Source: Chondrus crispus (taxonomy: Eukaryota > Rhodophyta > Florideophyceae > Gigartinales > Gigartinaceae). Taken from it: a DNA stretch of 64,000 bases. This document shows positions 9,492 through 20,480 of the stretch, one piece after another (positions within the stretch are counted from its first letter, which is position 1; the number at the start of each line of letters is the position of its first letter). The notes under the pieces were generated by a model that made no database searches, was not told the DNA's origin, and saw only the letters and a list, made by a program, of their open reading frames with translations. The position numbers were made by a program, and so were the translations under genes. The stretch spans positions 186,001 to 250,000 of the forward strand of contig NW_005179250.1 in NCBI RefSeq assembly GCF_000350225.1. The letters are read 5' to 3'.

Positions 9492-11696
9492 TTATAAATC
9501 GAAGTCGTGGACCATGACCACATCCTTATCGTCTTCGACTTGATCCGCCTGGATTTCATCCTCACCATCCACCACGCTCAGATCATCATTATCCTCGTGA
9601 TGTGAACCTGAACGGACCAGGGGATCGTGCACGGAGTTGTACATATCCACGGACATCACTAGCTTCTCCTTCAAAATACTGGACAGTTGCTGTGAAAGCT
9701 CACCCTGCTTTTCTCCCTGTCCTTCAGTCAAAAGATCTGAGTAGAGCGATCTCAGTGGCGACCGCCATGATCCATTGTGGTGATCCTGGCCATCCACTTC
9801 ATGCAATATCTGCTCGTTTCGAGAAAATGCACCCCTCGCCTCGATCACCTTCATCAGCATGATCTCCCGAAACAGGACAGCAGTCATGTAAATCACACGA
9901 AAGGATTCCTTGGATATTGAATAGAGGTCTTCATCACTGCCACACCTGGTAAAAGCCACCAAGAACTTCAAGGAGACGTGCATGGCATTGAGTCGGATAA
10001 CAATTTTTCGAGTCTCCTTCCTTCCATCCTTGTCTTTCGTCTCAACATCACACGTAGTGATAAATATGAAGGGATTGCTTTCAGAAATCAGCTTCTTCCA
10101 TGCTATCAAATTCAGAGGGTTCACCTCAGCGACCGACTTCATAGCAGTACGACAGGTTCCGTCTGGGATATCTTGGAGGTTCATGTGCGGGAGGGGTGGA
10201 TTCTCATACTGGAATGAGACTCCCACTTCACTTTGGAAAACATATGAGAAGTTTTGAAAGAAGGATTTCCGCCCAAGCTCCCTGGACTTGTTCAGAAACT
10301 GATTACCTATCTTGAAAACGCGGCGAACGATCTCAACCCTAATGTCTTCGTCCTTGATGAATCCAATTGGCTCATCTTCCCCTATCTTATCGCTTCGACG
10401 CCGAGCCACACGCCGGGCCTTCTTGATGGCCGTTGAAGCAAATTCTTCGTTGAAGAAAAACTCGACTGTGATCATTGTTATGTAGCCCGGCCTCAGCCAA
10501 AAAGGTTTCTCAGCGGTCTTCAGCTTCCCGCGGATGTTCGGATGTACCATTTTGAGTGACTTCGTCCCAATACTCGGGTTGTTCATTGCATTTGCAATCA
10601 AGCTCTTTCCCCAAGCCTTTCGCGGGACCAGATACTGACGAGCTTGCTTCGTACCCAGCAGCTCCTCGGTTTTCTCCTCGCTTCGATCCTTTTTCCACAA
10701 AAAGACTTCGACAAGTAAAAGTCCGAACCCCAACACTTCGGAACTATTGACGTCCAATTGAAGCTTAGAAAATTGTGTGTCACGACTCACACCCTCTAAG
10801 GATTCACTCGCTTCCTTTCTCTGAGGAAGAACTCTCATGGTGCAATTTATCAACGCTCTTGTGAAGATAATGCACATGAATTTCCCTGCGAAGATGTCCT
10901 CCAAAGGCCTAAGGAGGTCGTTTAAAGAGGCCTTCTCGGCTGCTTTTCCTGTCTTCGGCAGGGCGGAATTCAGAAGAACAATGTTGACAGCGTCCTGGCA
11001 GCGTGATAACGTCCGCTCTAAGGTTGAGACACGAGAAGATACAGCCTTGATTGCACCCAGAATTTCCTTTTTTTCAATGGCGAGCTGCTTCTCCAATCGA
11101 GCATGCAGTTCCCGCATGACTCGAAGTACTCCGTGGTTAGAGTCTTCCCCAAGTGCTCGAGCCAAATGGGGGCCCCGAGGCTGACTCGGCAAGGAACCTG
11201 CCATGCACTCACGACGCGTGGGAACGACGACGTCTTCCACATCTTGAGTTTCGGCGACCCCGTCCATCTCTGCTGCACTAGCCTGCACACTCTCGTCGAC
11301 GTACTCCTCTGGCTCGCGTCCATGGAGCTCGAGCAACTGACGGTTCGCCCGTTTGCGTTCTGTGTGTTCATCTTCCTCGCCATGATCTCCATCCCCGAAC
11401 AAAAGGGAAAAGTCTTCACCCGGAGACGAACCGATGGCGCGCTTGCGCTTGCCCGCACGCGGAGGTGCTGCATCAGACGGACCACTTCCCTGACTTCGAA
11501 CGGGAAGCGAGCACGTGTGAGATGGCGGACTGCCTTGGGGTGTCCTGACTGTATTGCTTGAAACCCGCCCGGATTCCTGCCCAGCCGCTGCGGGAGTAGC
11601 TTCGGCCGCAACACGAGGAGATGACCGGCGTTCCGCGGGGACCTGAGCCCCAGGCGCTTGGCTGTTACACTTTGGAGATGTCAGAGGTCCCTTCTG
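9492..11696 (-). CDS. NLS- and coiled-coil-containing protein of unknown family, start unclear
   Basis: A frame open from 11696 down to the stop at 9492 encodes about 730 residues. No ATG occurs in the upstream third; the first in-frame ATG is at 11264. Upstream of 11402 the frame still reads like protein: Ser/Pro/Ala/Gly-rich sequence and a basic GKRKR cluster. An in-frame TAG at 11697-11699 separates it from an in-frame ATG at 11741. The true start may therefore be 11741 with a nonsense mutation, or lie in a spliced exon (cttagcag before the frame resembles a 3' splice site), or be 11264. Visible features are an acidic N-terminus, a coiled coil (RLEKQLAIEKKEILGAI), a basic patch (KKARRVARRR) and an acidic tail ending HDFDL. 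No known domain is recognised. The composition suggests a nuclear protein. Confidence 0.5.
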   Translation of the reverse strand, partial: QKGPLTSPKCNSQAPGAQVPAERRSSPRVAAEATPAAAGQESGRVSSNTVRTPQGSPPSHTCSLPVRSQGSGPSDAAPPRAGKRKRAIGSSPGEDFSLLFGDGDHGEEDEHTERKRANRQLLELHGREPEEYVDESVQASAAEMDGVAETQDVEDVVVPTRRECMAGSLPSQPRGPHLARALGEDSNHGVLRVMRELHARLEKQLAIEKKEILGAIKAVSSRVSTLERTLSRCQDAVNIVLLNSALPKTGKAAEKASLNDLLRPLEDIFAGKFMCIIFTRALINCTMRVLPQRKEASESLEGVSRDTQFSKLQLDVNSSEVLGFGLLLVEVFLWKKDRSEEKTEELLGTKQARQYLVPRKAWGKSLIANAMNNPSIGTKSLKMVHPNIRGKLKTAEKPFWLRPGYITMITVEFFFNEEFASTAIKKARRVARRRSDKIGEDEPIGFIKDEDIRVEIVRRVFKIGNQFLNKSRELGRKSFFQNFSYVFQSEVGVSFQYENPPLPHMNLQDIPDGTCRTAMKSVAEVNPLNLIAWKKLISESNPFIFITTCDVETKDKDGRKETRKIVIRLNAMHVSLKFLVAFTRCGSDEDLYSISKESFRVIYMTAVLFREIMLMKVIEARGAFSRNEQILHEVDGQDHHNGSWRSPLRSLYSDLLTEGQGEKQGELSQQLSSILKEKLVMSVDMYNSVHDPLVRSGSHHEDNDDLSVVDGEDEIQADQVEDDKDVVMVHDFDL

Positions 11697-11741
11697 CTAA
11701 GACAAGCGGGCTCGCTGATTGCCTGAAGCAGAGAGTTTCAT

Positions 11742-12624
11742 GGCTGCAGAACGCGAATGAGCACGCCCTGCCTTCTTCCCAGACCTTTTTCGCGGCGTCA
11801 TTGAGCCTCAGTAGGAACACAGGATGCGCAAAGTCGGGAAGCAAAGGAAAAATAATGGCGAGAGGACTCAATCAGTTGAGAAAACGTGAAAAGGTCGAAG
11901 CACGCCTCTGGTACTTGCGCGGGTTAGGCATGAGCTTATTCTGGTACGAGCACGTGAAGGTTAAGGACATCACGGGCAAGCGCTGGTTTAGTAGGCAGCA
12001 GAATAGCACATCACTTTGCTACATCGAGGTATCAAAAAAACATTTCCGTTACAACTATGGTACTCCAGCAAAAATTCTGGTCCAGTCACTGCCCGGAACC
12101 AGAAACGCCCCTCATCCCCGTGCTGAATGGGAACGGCCAAAAAAGCTAGCAAAATATGGCTGCCCGCGAACCAATGACCCACGGGCCACCGTTCATTGCT
12201 GGCAAAAATCCAGCATTTTTTGCCCCCAAAAATAGCAACATCACTGCTTTTATTAAATTTATCATAAATCTGACCTTCCTGTGACGATGGCATCATGAAA
12301 TTGCTGGGGCGGGGTTTTGGCCGATGCTTAAAGCTCTGTTGGACAGATTTCGAGTGGGAAAGGGTGGTTGGTATGTGCTAGGGGCACGAGTATATTAATT
12401 CAGTCGGTATTGAACTTGAACAAAATATGAACAGGTGGGATGCACTCCACAGCCCACGCTTTTAGCCTATGCACTTGCAAATAGGAACACTACACTTATC
12501 TATAAGATAGAATGGTTCAAAGAACGTCTAAAATGAGCCTATATGTACGGTACACTGTACATAAAGCAATTTCCCAAAAATATACATCCTCATTTATGTA
12601 CGGTACACCGTACATTATTCACAT
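11742..12624. other. intergenic, no gene seen
   Basis: No convincing coding frame. Near 12540-12620 there are two palindrome-like words, atgtacggtacactgtacat and atgtacggtacaccgtacat, about 50 bp apart. Confidence 0.4.
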
Positions 12625-12790
12625 TAGGGATATCTTTCCGCGGCGGCAGCGGATCTCGACCAGTACGTCCATCCATCTGCCTCTCTGGAGACTCTTCGTT
12701 TTTAGCTCAAAATACGTCCCACCCGCAGAAGGGTTGCACTATATCGGAGCTGGCAACAACAAAGATGGCACTATTTCGCGTCCCCCCCTG
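12625..12790 (-). mobile_element. partial copy of the TA-flanked inverted-repeat element at 20623
   Basis: Read on the minus strand from 12790, the sequence starts CAGGGGGGGGACGCG and continues with taccatctttgtt-like, gccagctccgatatagtgc, cgaagagtctc and ccgctgccgccgcgg blocks. These are the left 165 bp of the 507-bp element at 20623-21129. TA follows the end at 12791-12792. The other end is missing, so this is a truncated copy in opposite orientation. Confidence 0.7.
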
Positions 12791-13154
12791 TATAGGCATT
12801 ATGCGTGTATTACACAAATTATTGTGTCATATGCATTTCCGTGCCAGCTCTCAAAATACGACACACATACACAAGGGAATTTGTGTGTACACAATTTATG
12901 GTTTTCAGAGTCGCCCAATAACGTTGTTAAAATAACGGGGGTTTCCATTTGCCCACAAACTCGCTAAACGTAAAGTAAACCCGAGATTGAAAAAGTCCAT
13001 CACGAGTTCTGCGGATTGACCTCCAGCAAGGTACCTGCCCGCAACAAACGCAAGTCTGGTACATCGTTGTGCCGCCCGACGGATCACGTACACCTGCGCG
13101 AATACTTGCTGAAGCGAATATTGGAGCTCGCCACAGGGATAGAAAGGTCCTCAG
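12791..13154. other. intergenic, no gene seen
   Basis: No feature recognised beyond short tata- and acac-rich runs. Confidence 0.35.
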
Positions 13155-13334
13155 TCAAAGTGCAATGTGTTTCGTCTTCTTGACAGGCTGAGGGGAGCCG
13201 TTTGGAGAGGAAGGCTTATTAGAAGCTTCTACTTGTCTATCGTTCGCGGTTGCTTCCGCGGCATCTGTGGCAGATCCTGTCGCGCTTTGGTCCATTGATG
13301 GACTCTGCGCAGATGAAGCGATAGGGGCGTCCAT
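13155..13334 (-). CDS. small Ser/Ala-rich hypothetical ORF
   Basis: A 59-codon frame starting at the ATG at 13334 (MDAPIASSAQSP), low-complexity Ser/Ala/Thr-rich, ending with a basic PVKKTKHIAL tail. There is no known domain and no neighbour that helps. It could be chance. Confidence 0.2.
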   Translation of the reverse strand: MDAPIASSAQSPSMDQSATGSATDAAEATANDRQVEASNKPSSPNGSPQPVKKTKHIAL

Positions 13335-13466
13335 GACGCATATCGACAAGATCCGTGCAGTCTGAGACGCGTTTGTGCTGTTGAGAAGAACTGAAGACCC
13401 ACTTCGTTTTCCTTTAAGACGGGTCGATCCGGCACTGCTGTGATCAGGCGGATGTGAAACTCATGG

Positions 13467-13508
13467 AAAACTCACATACCCCGAGTTTTCGGTATGCTGT
13501 GAGTTTTG
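13467..13508. repeat. imperfect hairpin
   Basis: Arms aaaactcacatacc and ggtatgctgtgagtttt pair with one small bulge around a short cgagttttc loop. Confidence 0.6.
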
Positions 13509-13694
13509 CCAAATGCCTTGTTTGAAAATTTTGCCTTCAGAAAATCCGAGGAAACTCGCCACCAAAACACGCATTTTCGCAACTTTACGGACAACTAGAG
13601 CGTCTCCACTGGTGTCGTCCAAATCAGACAGGGTCCAAATTTTCTACTGCTGCGATTGGCTATTGTTGGTCAACAATATTCAATCTTTGAACCA

Positions 13695-13790
13695 ACGATT
13701 CCATTAAATCATGATTATTCGCGAATTTGCGCGCATAAACTGTGATTAAATGCTGCAAAATGATGAAATGACCATTTTGCCTTCGTTGGA
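13695..13790. repeat. dispersed repeat, copy 1 (partner 25335-25430)
   Basis: Shares attaaatcatg, a gcgcgca-rich core, aatgctgcaaaatga and gccttc with the copy near 25335. A noncoding dispersed family. Confidence 0.6.
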
Positions 13791-14023
13791 GCCCTAAACA
13801 AAAGGGATCCAACTTTGGATCAACTTCACCTTTATGACCTATCTCCGTGCCGTTTTGCCTTGTCCATTAGCCTTGAAGCTCCTTCATGGCATGCTTGAAA
13901 AGATGCATGCGAGGCTTCAAGCGCTCTGAGTATCCGCGGCACGGATATTCAAGAGACACGGAGAGCGGACTGAGCCGGCTTATAGTAGGTCCCATAGGTC
14001 CATAATCCAGCTCCATTCATTAC

Positions 14024-14771
14024 ATGAATGACTCGTACCACTACAACAGCCCGCAACAGACTCCAGTCTACAGCTCAACCGCAAACCGCCCGCCAACGCC
14101 TTCAACACATGCCCTCTCCGGTTTGCTACCCAATGCCGCTAACAGCTCCCGCACACGCCGTTGCCCAGTCTTTCAAATCGCCAGCTCCAAGTCCATGCCG
14201 CTAACCTCGTCGCCCAACTTCCGGACGCCGTGGCCGATTCTAGCCCGTCGCGCAGCGCCTCAACCAGCCACCTACGCACAATGCCCCGAATAGCACTCGA
14301 AATAGATCCTTAAGGACTAATCATTCAAGACAAGAAAGCCCGCCGCCTGACACCGGCACGGGCCGTCGTGCCGTCCGCTTGCATGATTACAAAACTCAGG
14401 TCACCATTTCCGTCACGATGGATGATGGGGTCAGGATCTCCACACGCGAATCTAACCGCAAACGTAGAAGTCGCACTGTTCATTCAAGTTCGAGCTCCGA
14501 TTCCAGTTCAACTAGTTCCAGTCAATCTGGGACGGGCTATTTTCCGCCTCATTCGGAAAGCGACCATCCGGCAAGCAGTCATAACGGCGGCAGCGGGGAA
14601 GAGATTGGCGATCCAGAGAATATCTCAGCGAGAAACAGCGGAGGCCCTGGAAGCGATGGCAGCGACAACTCCATGGGAAGTCACATCACTGACGACTGCA
14701 CAAAAGAAGCAATTGAAAAAGACTTGGCTGTCGGTATGTTGATATCCTTTTCTCGGCCTCCTTACATGTGA
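14024..14771 (+). pseudogene. Ser-rich disordered ORF, frame-shifted
   Basis: The frame from ATG 14024 (MNDSYHYNSPQQTP) reads as low-complexity protein to about 14130. Coding character then resumes in a different frame, open from 14241 to 14771, with RESNRKRRSR (a likely nuclear signal), a dense Ser run and an acidic Gly/Ser segment. No ATG opens the second part. The two look like one disordered protein broken by at least one indel, but no domain identifies it. It could be the gag or N-terminal part of an element. Confidence 0.3.
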
Positions 14772-15309
14772 GCGCCTCGGAGACAAAGGGTATCTGCGGT
14801 AACAGCCACAAGGCCATGAAGACTGGCTCATGCGTGCTAACTCGGCGTTGGACTAGGGCACCTCAGAAGTGGGTCTGAAAAGGATAGCTGAGGGGGGGAA
14901 AGAGATATGTATTTCTGTGGTCGTAGCTGTTCATACATGACATGCAGCAGGGTAGAGCAGACTGGGTATAGACCGTAAGTGGCAAAGCGTTGAGGCCTCT
15001 CCTGTCGAAAGGGGTTGCTCGCAGGTTCTCGGCTGCGTATGCGCCTACGGAGCCAGCTTGCCAGGTACCCCGAAGATTGTATGGCCCGAGATTACGCTCG
15101 CCCTTTCCACGTAACCGAGGCGTTGCTGAAGGTCGACACACGCTCAGGAGGGACTGGTGATTCTTTAGGTTGTTTGTCACACCGCTGCCTTAGTGCAATC
15201 TCAACTTGTTATTCCCCAACTTGTGATGTGGAGAATCAAAAGTACAGAGAAAGAGAGTATCTCTCTCTCAGTGTACAGTGTGCACGATCGTGATCATGCA
15301 GGCGGGAAC
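14772..15309. other. intergenic, no gene seen
   Basis: No coding signal. A gagaga/tctctct microsatellite-like run lies near 15246-15272. Confidence 0.35.
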
Positions 15310-15368
15310 AACCCTTCTCCATCCGTCATCATGTGCTTGAAGCACATGATGACGGATGGAGAAGGGTT
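15310..15368. repeat. 59-bp perfect inverted repeat, 1-nt centre
   Basis: Two 29-bp arms (15310-15338 and 15340-15368) are exact reverse complements around a single G at 15339. Such a structure would form a long stem or be unstable on replication. No gene overlaps it. Confidence 0.95.
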
Positions 15369-15759
15369 TGAATGGGACATTGACGAGTTTGGAAGGGTAC
15401 GCAAACGCTCTCATCTATCTTCTATCTGAACGAAAATTTTCGCTTTCTTCTCTGTGCCAGAAATTGAAAGCAATTCAAAACTCCGATCATAAATTGCCCA
15501 ATGAATAGTCTCACATCATCATTGTGCACACCTGTCGAATATTTATTCGTCGTGACGCTAAGCAATTGAACTGGCGAAGGCCGGCTGCCGCCTCCCACAA
15601 GTCCCCAAGATCGAAGAGCTGAAATGTCTCCCGAGGTTTTGCGTTGCAAAAATAATATATGCCGGGCACGCTCACCTTGCGCGACAGGATTACGGATCAC
15701 CGCTTCGTCGCATCAGCCGCTTTCAGAATCCCTACAAGCCCCGCTTCCTGGATCGCCAC
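15369..15759. other. intergenic, no gene seen
   Basis: Lies between the 59-bp inverted repeat and the Pro/Ala-rich array. No feature recognised. Confidence 0.35.
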
Positions 15760-17080
15760 AACTGCTCTCGTCGCTCCCACCCGCGCCACCGCCATCGAAA
15801 AACCCTCCGCGCAATCACCATCTTTGCCGCTGCAACCGCACCCACCGCACCCGTAACAGTCGCTACACACACCCGCAGCGGCCGCACTCGCACCTGCCGA
15901 CACTACCCCAGCAGCACCCACTCTTACCGGACCCGCCACCGCTCAAGCTGCACCCGCGCCCGGCTCCATCGCCACCTCGGCGGCACCCAAGCCCACCGCC
16001 ACCCCCGCTGCACCTGAGCCCGCCGCCACCCCTCCGCATCCAAGCCCGCCGCCACCCCCGCCGCACCCAAGCCCACCGCCACCCCGCACCGCCCAAGCCC
16101 GCCGCCACCCTCGCCGCACCCAAACCCGCCGCCACCCCCGTCGTACCCCAGCCCATCGCTGCTGCAACGCAAAATGATGATTTGGAGCCACGGAAGAGTA
16201 GGAGAGCCCCTTCCAAGGCAGGCTCATTATACGTACTGCAGAGGGCAACACCTGTGCGGAATGTGGTACTACAAACATTCATCATAGTTGATGATGAACC
16301 TAAAACAAGGTGGTAGTTGTGGAGGAGCGCTGCCGCAAAACAGAACGTGGACAAGGAAGAGCGGCATCGAGTTGCCCGATTGTGAAGCGAGCTGATCGCG
16401 AGGAGAACCGGTGGCTTTGTACTGATCAGACACNNNNNNNNNNNNNNNNNNNNNNNNNNNNNNNNNNNNNNNNNNNNNNNNNNNNNNNNNNNNNNNNNNN
16501 NNNNNNNNNNNNNNNNNNNNNNNNNNNNNNNNNCCGCTGCCACCCCTGCCACCACCATCGCAAAACCTTCTGCGCAATCACCCTCTCTGCCGCCGCAACC
16601 GCCCTCACCGCACCCGCACCAGCCGCCACTGCGAAAGCCGCTACACACCCCCGCGACGGCCGCACCCGCACCTGCCGACACCATCCCAGCCGCACCCACG
16701 CCCACCGGCCCCGCCACCGCTCAAGCTGCACTCACACCCGCCGCCGTCGCCACCCTCGCCGCACCCAAGCCCGCCGCCATCCCTGTCGCACCCAAGCCCG
16801 CCACCACCGTCCAAGCCGCTGCCACCCCCACCACCACCATCCCAAAACTCTCGGGGCAATCGCCCTGTCTGCCGCTGCAACCGCCCCCACGGCACCAGCA
16901 CCCGCCGTCACGGCGAAAGCCGCTACACACACCCTCGGCAGCCGCACCCGCACGTGCCGACACTATCCCAGCCGCACCCTTGCCCACCGGCACGCCACTG
17001 GTCAAGCTGCACCCACGCCCGCCGCTACCGCCACCCCCGCCACACCCTCGGAACGACAACTTCAACACTGAGTCAGAGGC
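15760..17080 (+). repeat. GC-rich tandem array coding Pro/Ala/Thr-rich peptide
   Basis: At least three diverged units of about 270 bp begin near 15780, 16550 and 16825. Each has the order catcgaaaa/catcgcaaaa/catcccaaaa, gcgcaatcaccatct-type, cgctacacacaccc, gcacctgccgacac, gcccaccgg and caagctgca. One frame of the later units reads as Pro/Ala/Thr-rich sequence (for example PAPADTIPAAPTPTGPA). In the first unit that frame meets a TAA. A 100-N gap interrupts the array. It may be the remains of a mucin-like or extensin-like repeat protein. It ends just before the hAT remnant. Confidence 0.7.
16434..16533. other. assembly gap, 100 N
   Basis: Run of N inside the Pro/Ala-coding tandem array. The round length suggests a gap of unknown size. 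Confidence 0.98.
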
Positions 17081-17117
17081 AGCGTTGTCAATTTTCTATA
17101 GCTAAAACCGCACCAAA

Positions 17118-19649
17118 ATGGTGCTTGGCGATACGAACCAGGTATATCCTACTGCAGACACAAGCCACAATGTCATCTACCCACATTTCGTGGCAAATGA
17201 TGAGGAAATTATTACAACTAGACGAGCGAACAGTACGGTGTCCCCTAACCTCATTCTCTCATGTTCAACAGACCAGATTGCTGATCCTTGCAGCAAAAGT
17301 GGAACCCCCCTCGAAGATTCGAGGGGGGATTTGACGTTGAAGCGGAACTCTAGTGGTAGAAGGAGCTCGGGTGGCTCAAACGTCGGGCGGAAGCAGTCTT
17401 ACGCAAAAGCGCATTGTTTTGAAGAATTGAGTGAAGGGTGTGAAGTAGTAGGTTCTGTCTGCAAGGGTTGTGGTAAGCAAATTAGAGACAAGCAGCGTCG
17501 TGCCTCAGGTCTCAGCCGTCACGTGATAGGGTGTCGTCGGTTCGCACAGGATATCAAGGATCGGGTCTTATCTGAATCAAGTGCACTTCAGAAGGAACGC
17601 GGAATTTACAATTTTAATGAACCAGAGCCAGGACGTAAGAGATCTGGATCTTTCTCTGCTGATTCTCCTCCTGGAAAGGTTCGTCGTCGGGGAGGAAGCC
17701 CCGAAGAAGCAGACGCTCTCACTGGCGCTCTATTGGAGGCTTTTGTAGGGTAGGCATGGTCTTTCACTGCTCTCGATACATCACAAAAGCGACCAAACGC
17801 GTTTCTGCGGTTTCTAAAGTTGGCCGCCCCATGGTATTCGAAAAACTATTTCCCATCTCGCTACACATTTACAGGATGCCATCTCTATGCACTTCACAAA
17901 TCCGTTTCTGAAAGAGTGGCGCACAGGATCCGAAGCGCAATGTCAATGGGATATGGAACCGTTATCTTTGATGGCTGGAATGACAGCACATCTGCACCCG
18001 TCGTGAACGTGCTTCTGAGAACTGAAGGTTCTGGGTTACTGTCTGGGTGCCGGAGGTTTTTCCTCGAGTCAGATTTTACCAAATACGAGCGAGTTGGAGC
18101 TGTGGGGTATATCCAAATTATTGAGTCTGTTATAGAAAAGTTTGGGGGTATGAGTCGGGTCTGTGCAGTGACCAGTGACAGTGCAAAATGTTGCCAAAAC
18201 GCGCGCAGAGCTCTCACACACAAATACCCAAAACTTGTAGGAGTCCAGGACCAAGCTCATGTAGCTAACCTCTGTATGCAGGACATTGGAAAATTCCATG
18301 GGCGAAGGAGGTCATTGATAGCGTAACCTTGATGACAACTGAAACTAGACAGAAGCTAAAACTCCGAGCTCGACTGAAAGATGGTATTGACAGTTACAAT
18401 AACACCGTATTTCCCCATATTAACATGGCAGACTCCGTTTTCCTTTCCGAAAGAGATGACTACACGGGTTTTCGGGGAGGACGGGAAAGAGTTGTTTCCA
18501 TCGCTTCCCATTACGCCGATCATGCTTCGAAAGCCCGTGAAGACGCGTTTTGCTTCCATCGAAGGCACGCTTGAAGCCTTCATTCGCTGTAGAGTGGTGC
18601 TTCTCGGCCTTGTCCAAGCTCCTGACTTCATGAGGAACTTTTGGGAAGCATCTAACGCGAGAGAAAGAGGTAAGCGTGAAAAGTTTATTTCTAATATCGG
18701 ATCGCACTTGTTTTTCACAAAAGTGAAGGAATTGCACAACATATTCAGGCTCTTTCGGCGGTATCTAAGATTTTTCGACTCCGACGAAGCCACAATTTCA
18801 GATGTTGTCCCTAAAACAGTAGCTCTTGGGAAGGACTTAGAGAAACTACCACTCACTTCGTTCATGACCAGTGAACGGAGAGCAGATGTCTTTGGAAAGT
18901 TCGAGAGGCGCCAGAACGGTCCTGTCAACGCTACTATTAAGGTCCGACTACTCAAAGACATACATTTTGCAGCCCACCATATAGATCCTCACCGCAGTCC
19001 ACGCGATATTGATAGACACATCAACCGATTTCGCGCTTTCCTAATTTAGTACTGCTCCGGGAGTGGCACGATAGCTGACGCACTGCAGTGCGTTGTGAAG
19101 TTGGTCGAGGAATGGAACGACCAGAAGGATGACGCAGGGAGTGAGAATATTTTAAAGGAGTTTGAAAAAATGCCGCTGTTGTATTGGAAATCACTCGCTG
19201 ATCGCCCCGAATATGCGCAGTTGCGGGAGTTCGTTATAAGGACACTGTCAGTTTCCCCGTCTTCTTGCGCAGCTGAGCGTAGTTTTAGTTTTCAAGGAAG
19301 GATTCGAACCTCATCGAGGAATAGAATGGATACTGCAAAAGTGAAGAAACTAGCTTTTACGCATTGGAACATGAAACTACTGGGAGATTCATATCTCATC
19401 AGCGCGGGATTCTGGGGCTCAGTTCAAACCAATGAGGATTCACAGGAATTGACTGAGACCGACGATGAAGGCGAAGCCATAGGTTGCCCCAATGCTGAAC
19501 AAGGGGAGTATAACACCGTGTTTGACGACGATTACGATCATTTTGATATCTCTCAAGTAGAGAACCCAAACGACCGCGTCACAACTTCGATTATTAACAG
19601 CACAGGAACGCATCCAGGAAGGACACCCCATTCAACTGGACACCATTGA
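17118..19649 (+). pseudogene. hAT-superfamily transposase, broken
   Basis: Starts at ATG 17118. Residues 94-140 form a BED-type zinc finger (C115, C118, H135, C139). After a TAG at 17751-17753 the same frame continues with FDGWND, then CAVTSDSAKC and HVANLCMQDIGKF, the hAT/DUF659-like catalytic-core pattern. Near 18295 one base is lost and the sense continues in frame 2 (PWAKEVIDSVTL). Near 18470 it returns to the first frame. A second TAG at 19047-19049 interrupts before the C-terminal dimerisation region, with WKSLADRPEYAQLREF and SCAAERSFS around 19260. Two stops and two frameshifts make it non-functional. A 24-nt hairpin (17305-17328) lies in the N-terminal part. Terminal repeats and an 8-bp duplication were not located. 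Confidence 0.85.
17305..17328. repeat. perfect hairpin, 11-bp arms
   Basis: cccccctcgaa, a 2-nt loop, then ttcgagggggg. It lies inside the N-terminal coding part of the hAT pseudogene. Confidence 0.9.
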
Positions 19650-20103
19650 CTTGATATCAATCTGCAGTAGAACGTTTCCTTGCCAGGTACTGGGACAAAA
19701 CGGAGCTTCTGATATCCTTAATTCGAATAAGAGCATCTGTAAACTGTACAAAAAAGTCGTCAGTGCTTCCCTTATGCCGTAATGCCGACTGGGGAGAGAA
19801 GAGGCTGCGGCGGTATTCTAGACCCGGGGAGCGACCGGGGCGCTGCATTTCTGAAAGAAGGAATCGGGATATGGGCATAGGGAGGCTGCTGAATTGTCGG
19901 ATTTGATTGTACGAGGGTAGGAGTTGATCGTTGTGCACGGCAGGGGAGTGGACAACGTCAGACGTTGAGGGGTAGACTGTTGTAAAGGCGCGAGGGCAGA
20001 TGTCGCATGTGAAGACGTGGTCGGAGTCGGCGGCGGGCAGCTTTGGTGACGCCGTGTTTGTTGCGCCGACCGCTGAGGAATGGGTCCTGGAGGAAAGGGT
20101 ATT
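19650..20103. other. intergenic, no gene seen
   Basis: Between the hAT pseudogene and the paired hairpins. The minus-strand frames here show no recognisable domain. Confidence 0.35.
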
Positions 20104-20151
20104 GGTCCAGTGGCACTGGACCTCTTGCCTCATGTGAGGCAAGCGGTCCAG
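20104..20151. repeat. two overlapping hairpins
   Basis: ggtccagtg/cactggacc pair around a single G (20104-20122). A second stem has 17-bp arms (20116-20132 and 20135-20151) with one mismatch and a tg loop. Confidence 0.85.
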
Positions 20152-20363
20152 GTCCAGAGCTTGTGAAGTTCACAGTAACCTTGATCAGTGCTCTTGCGCA
20201 AGTCCAAGATAGAGTTTATCCTCTATACGACTGTCATCGCTGCTTTTCCCAGGTGCCTCTAAGGCACCCTTTATTCAACGTGACAGCCTTTACAACGGCA
20301 CACGTGCGCATTGCCACTTAGCACAAGTTGGTAACGTGGAAATAACACGATCCACAAAAAGCC

Positions 20364-20480
20364 AACGTGTAAGTCGTAGCCACATTGAAAATCCGAGATC
20401 TATAGTCTTTTCTGCATGAAGATTCATGAAGTTATAAACTTTCTGCATGAATAAATCAGCAAAAAGCAAAAATGAAAAAA
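20364..20480. repeat. dispersed repeat, copy 1 (partner 25521-25627)
   Basis: Both copies start aacgtgtaagtcgt and share catgaagttt-like, tttctgcatgaataaa and agcaaaaagcaaaaatgaa in the same order. Noncoding. Confidence 0.75.

Noticed and set aside
9006..19049. Genome-wide stop-codon reassignment or readthrough
   Set aside because: In-frame stops in decayed genes include TAA, TAG and TGA, and intact genes use ordinary stops; mutation explains them better.
19295..19320. tRNA-like word ggattcgaacc
   Set aside because: It lies in the coding part of the hAT pseudogene and has no cloverleaf around it.
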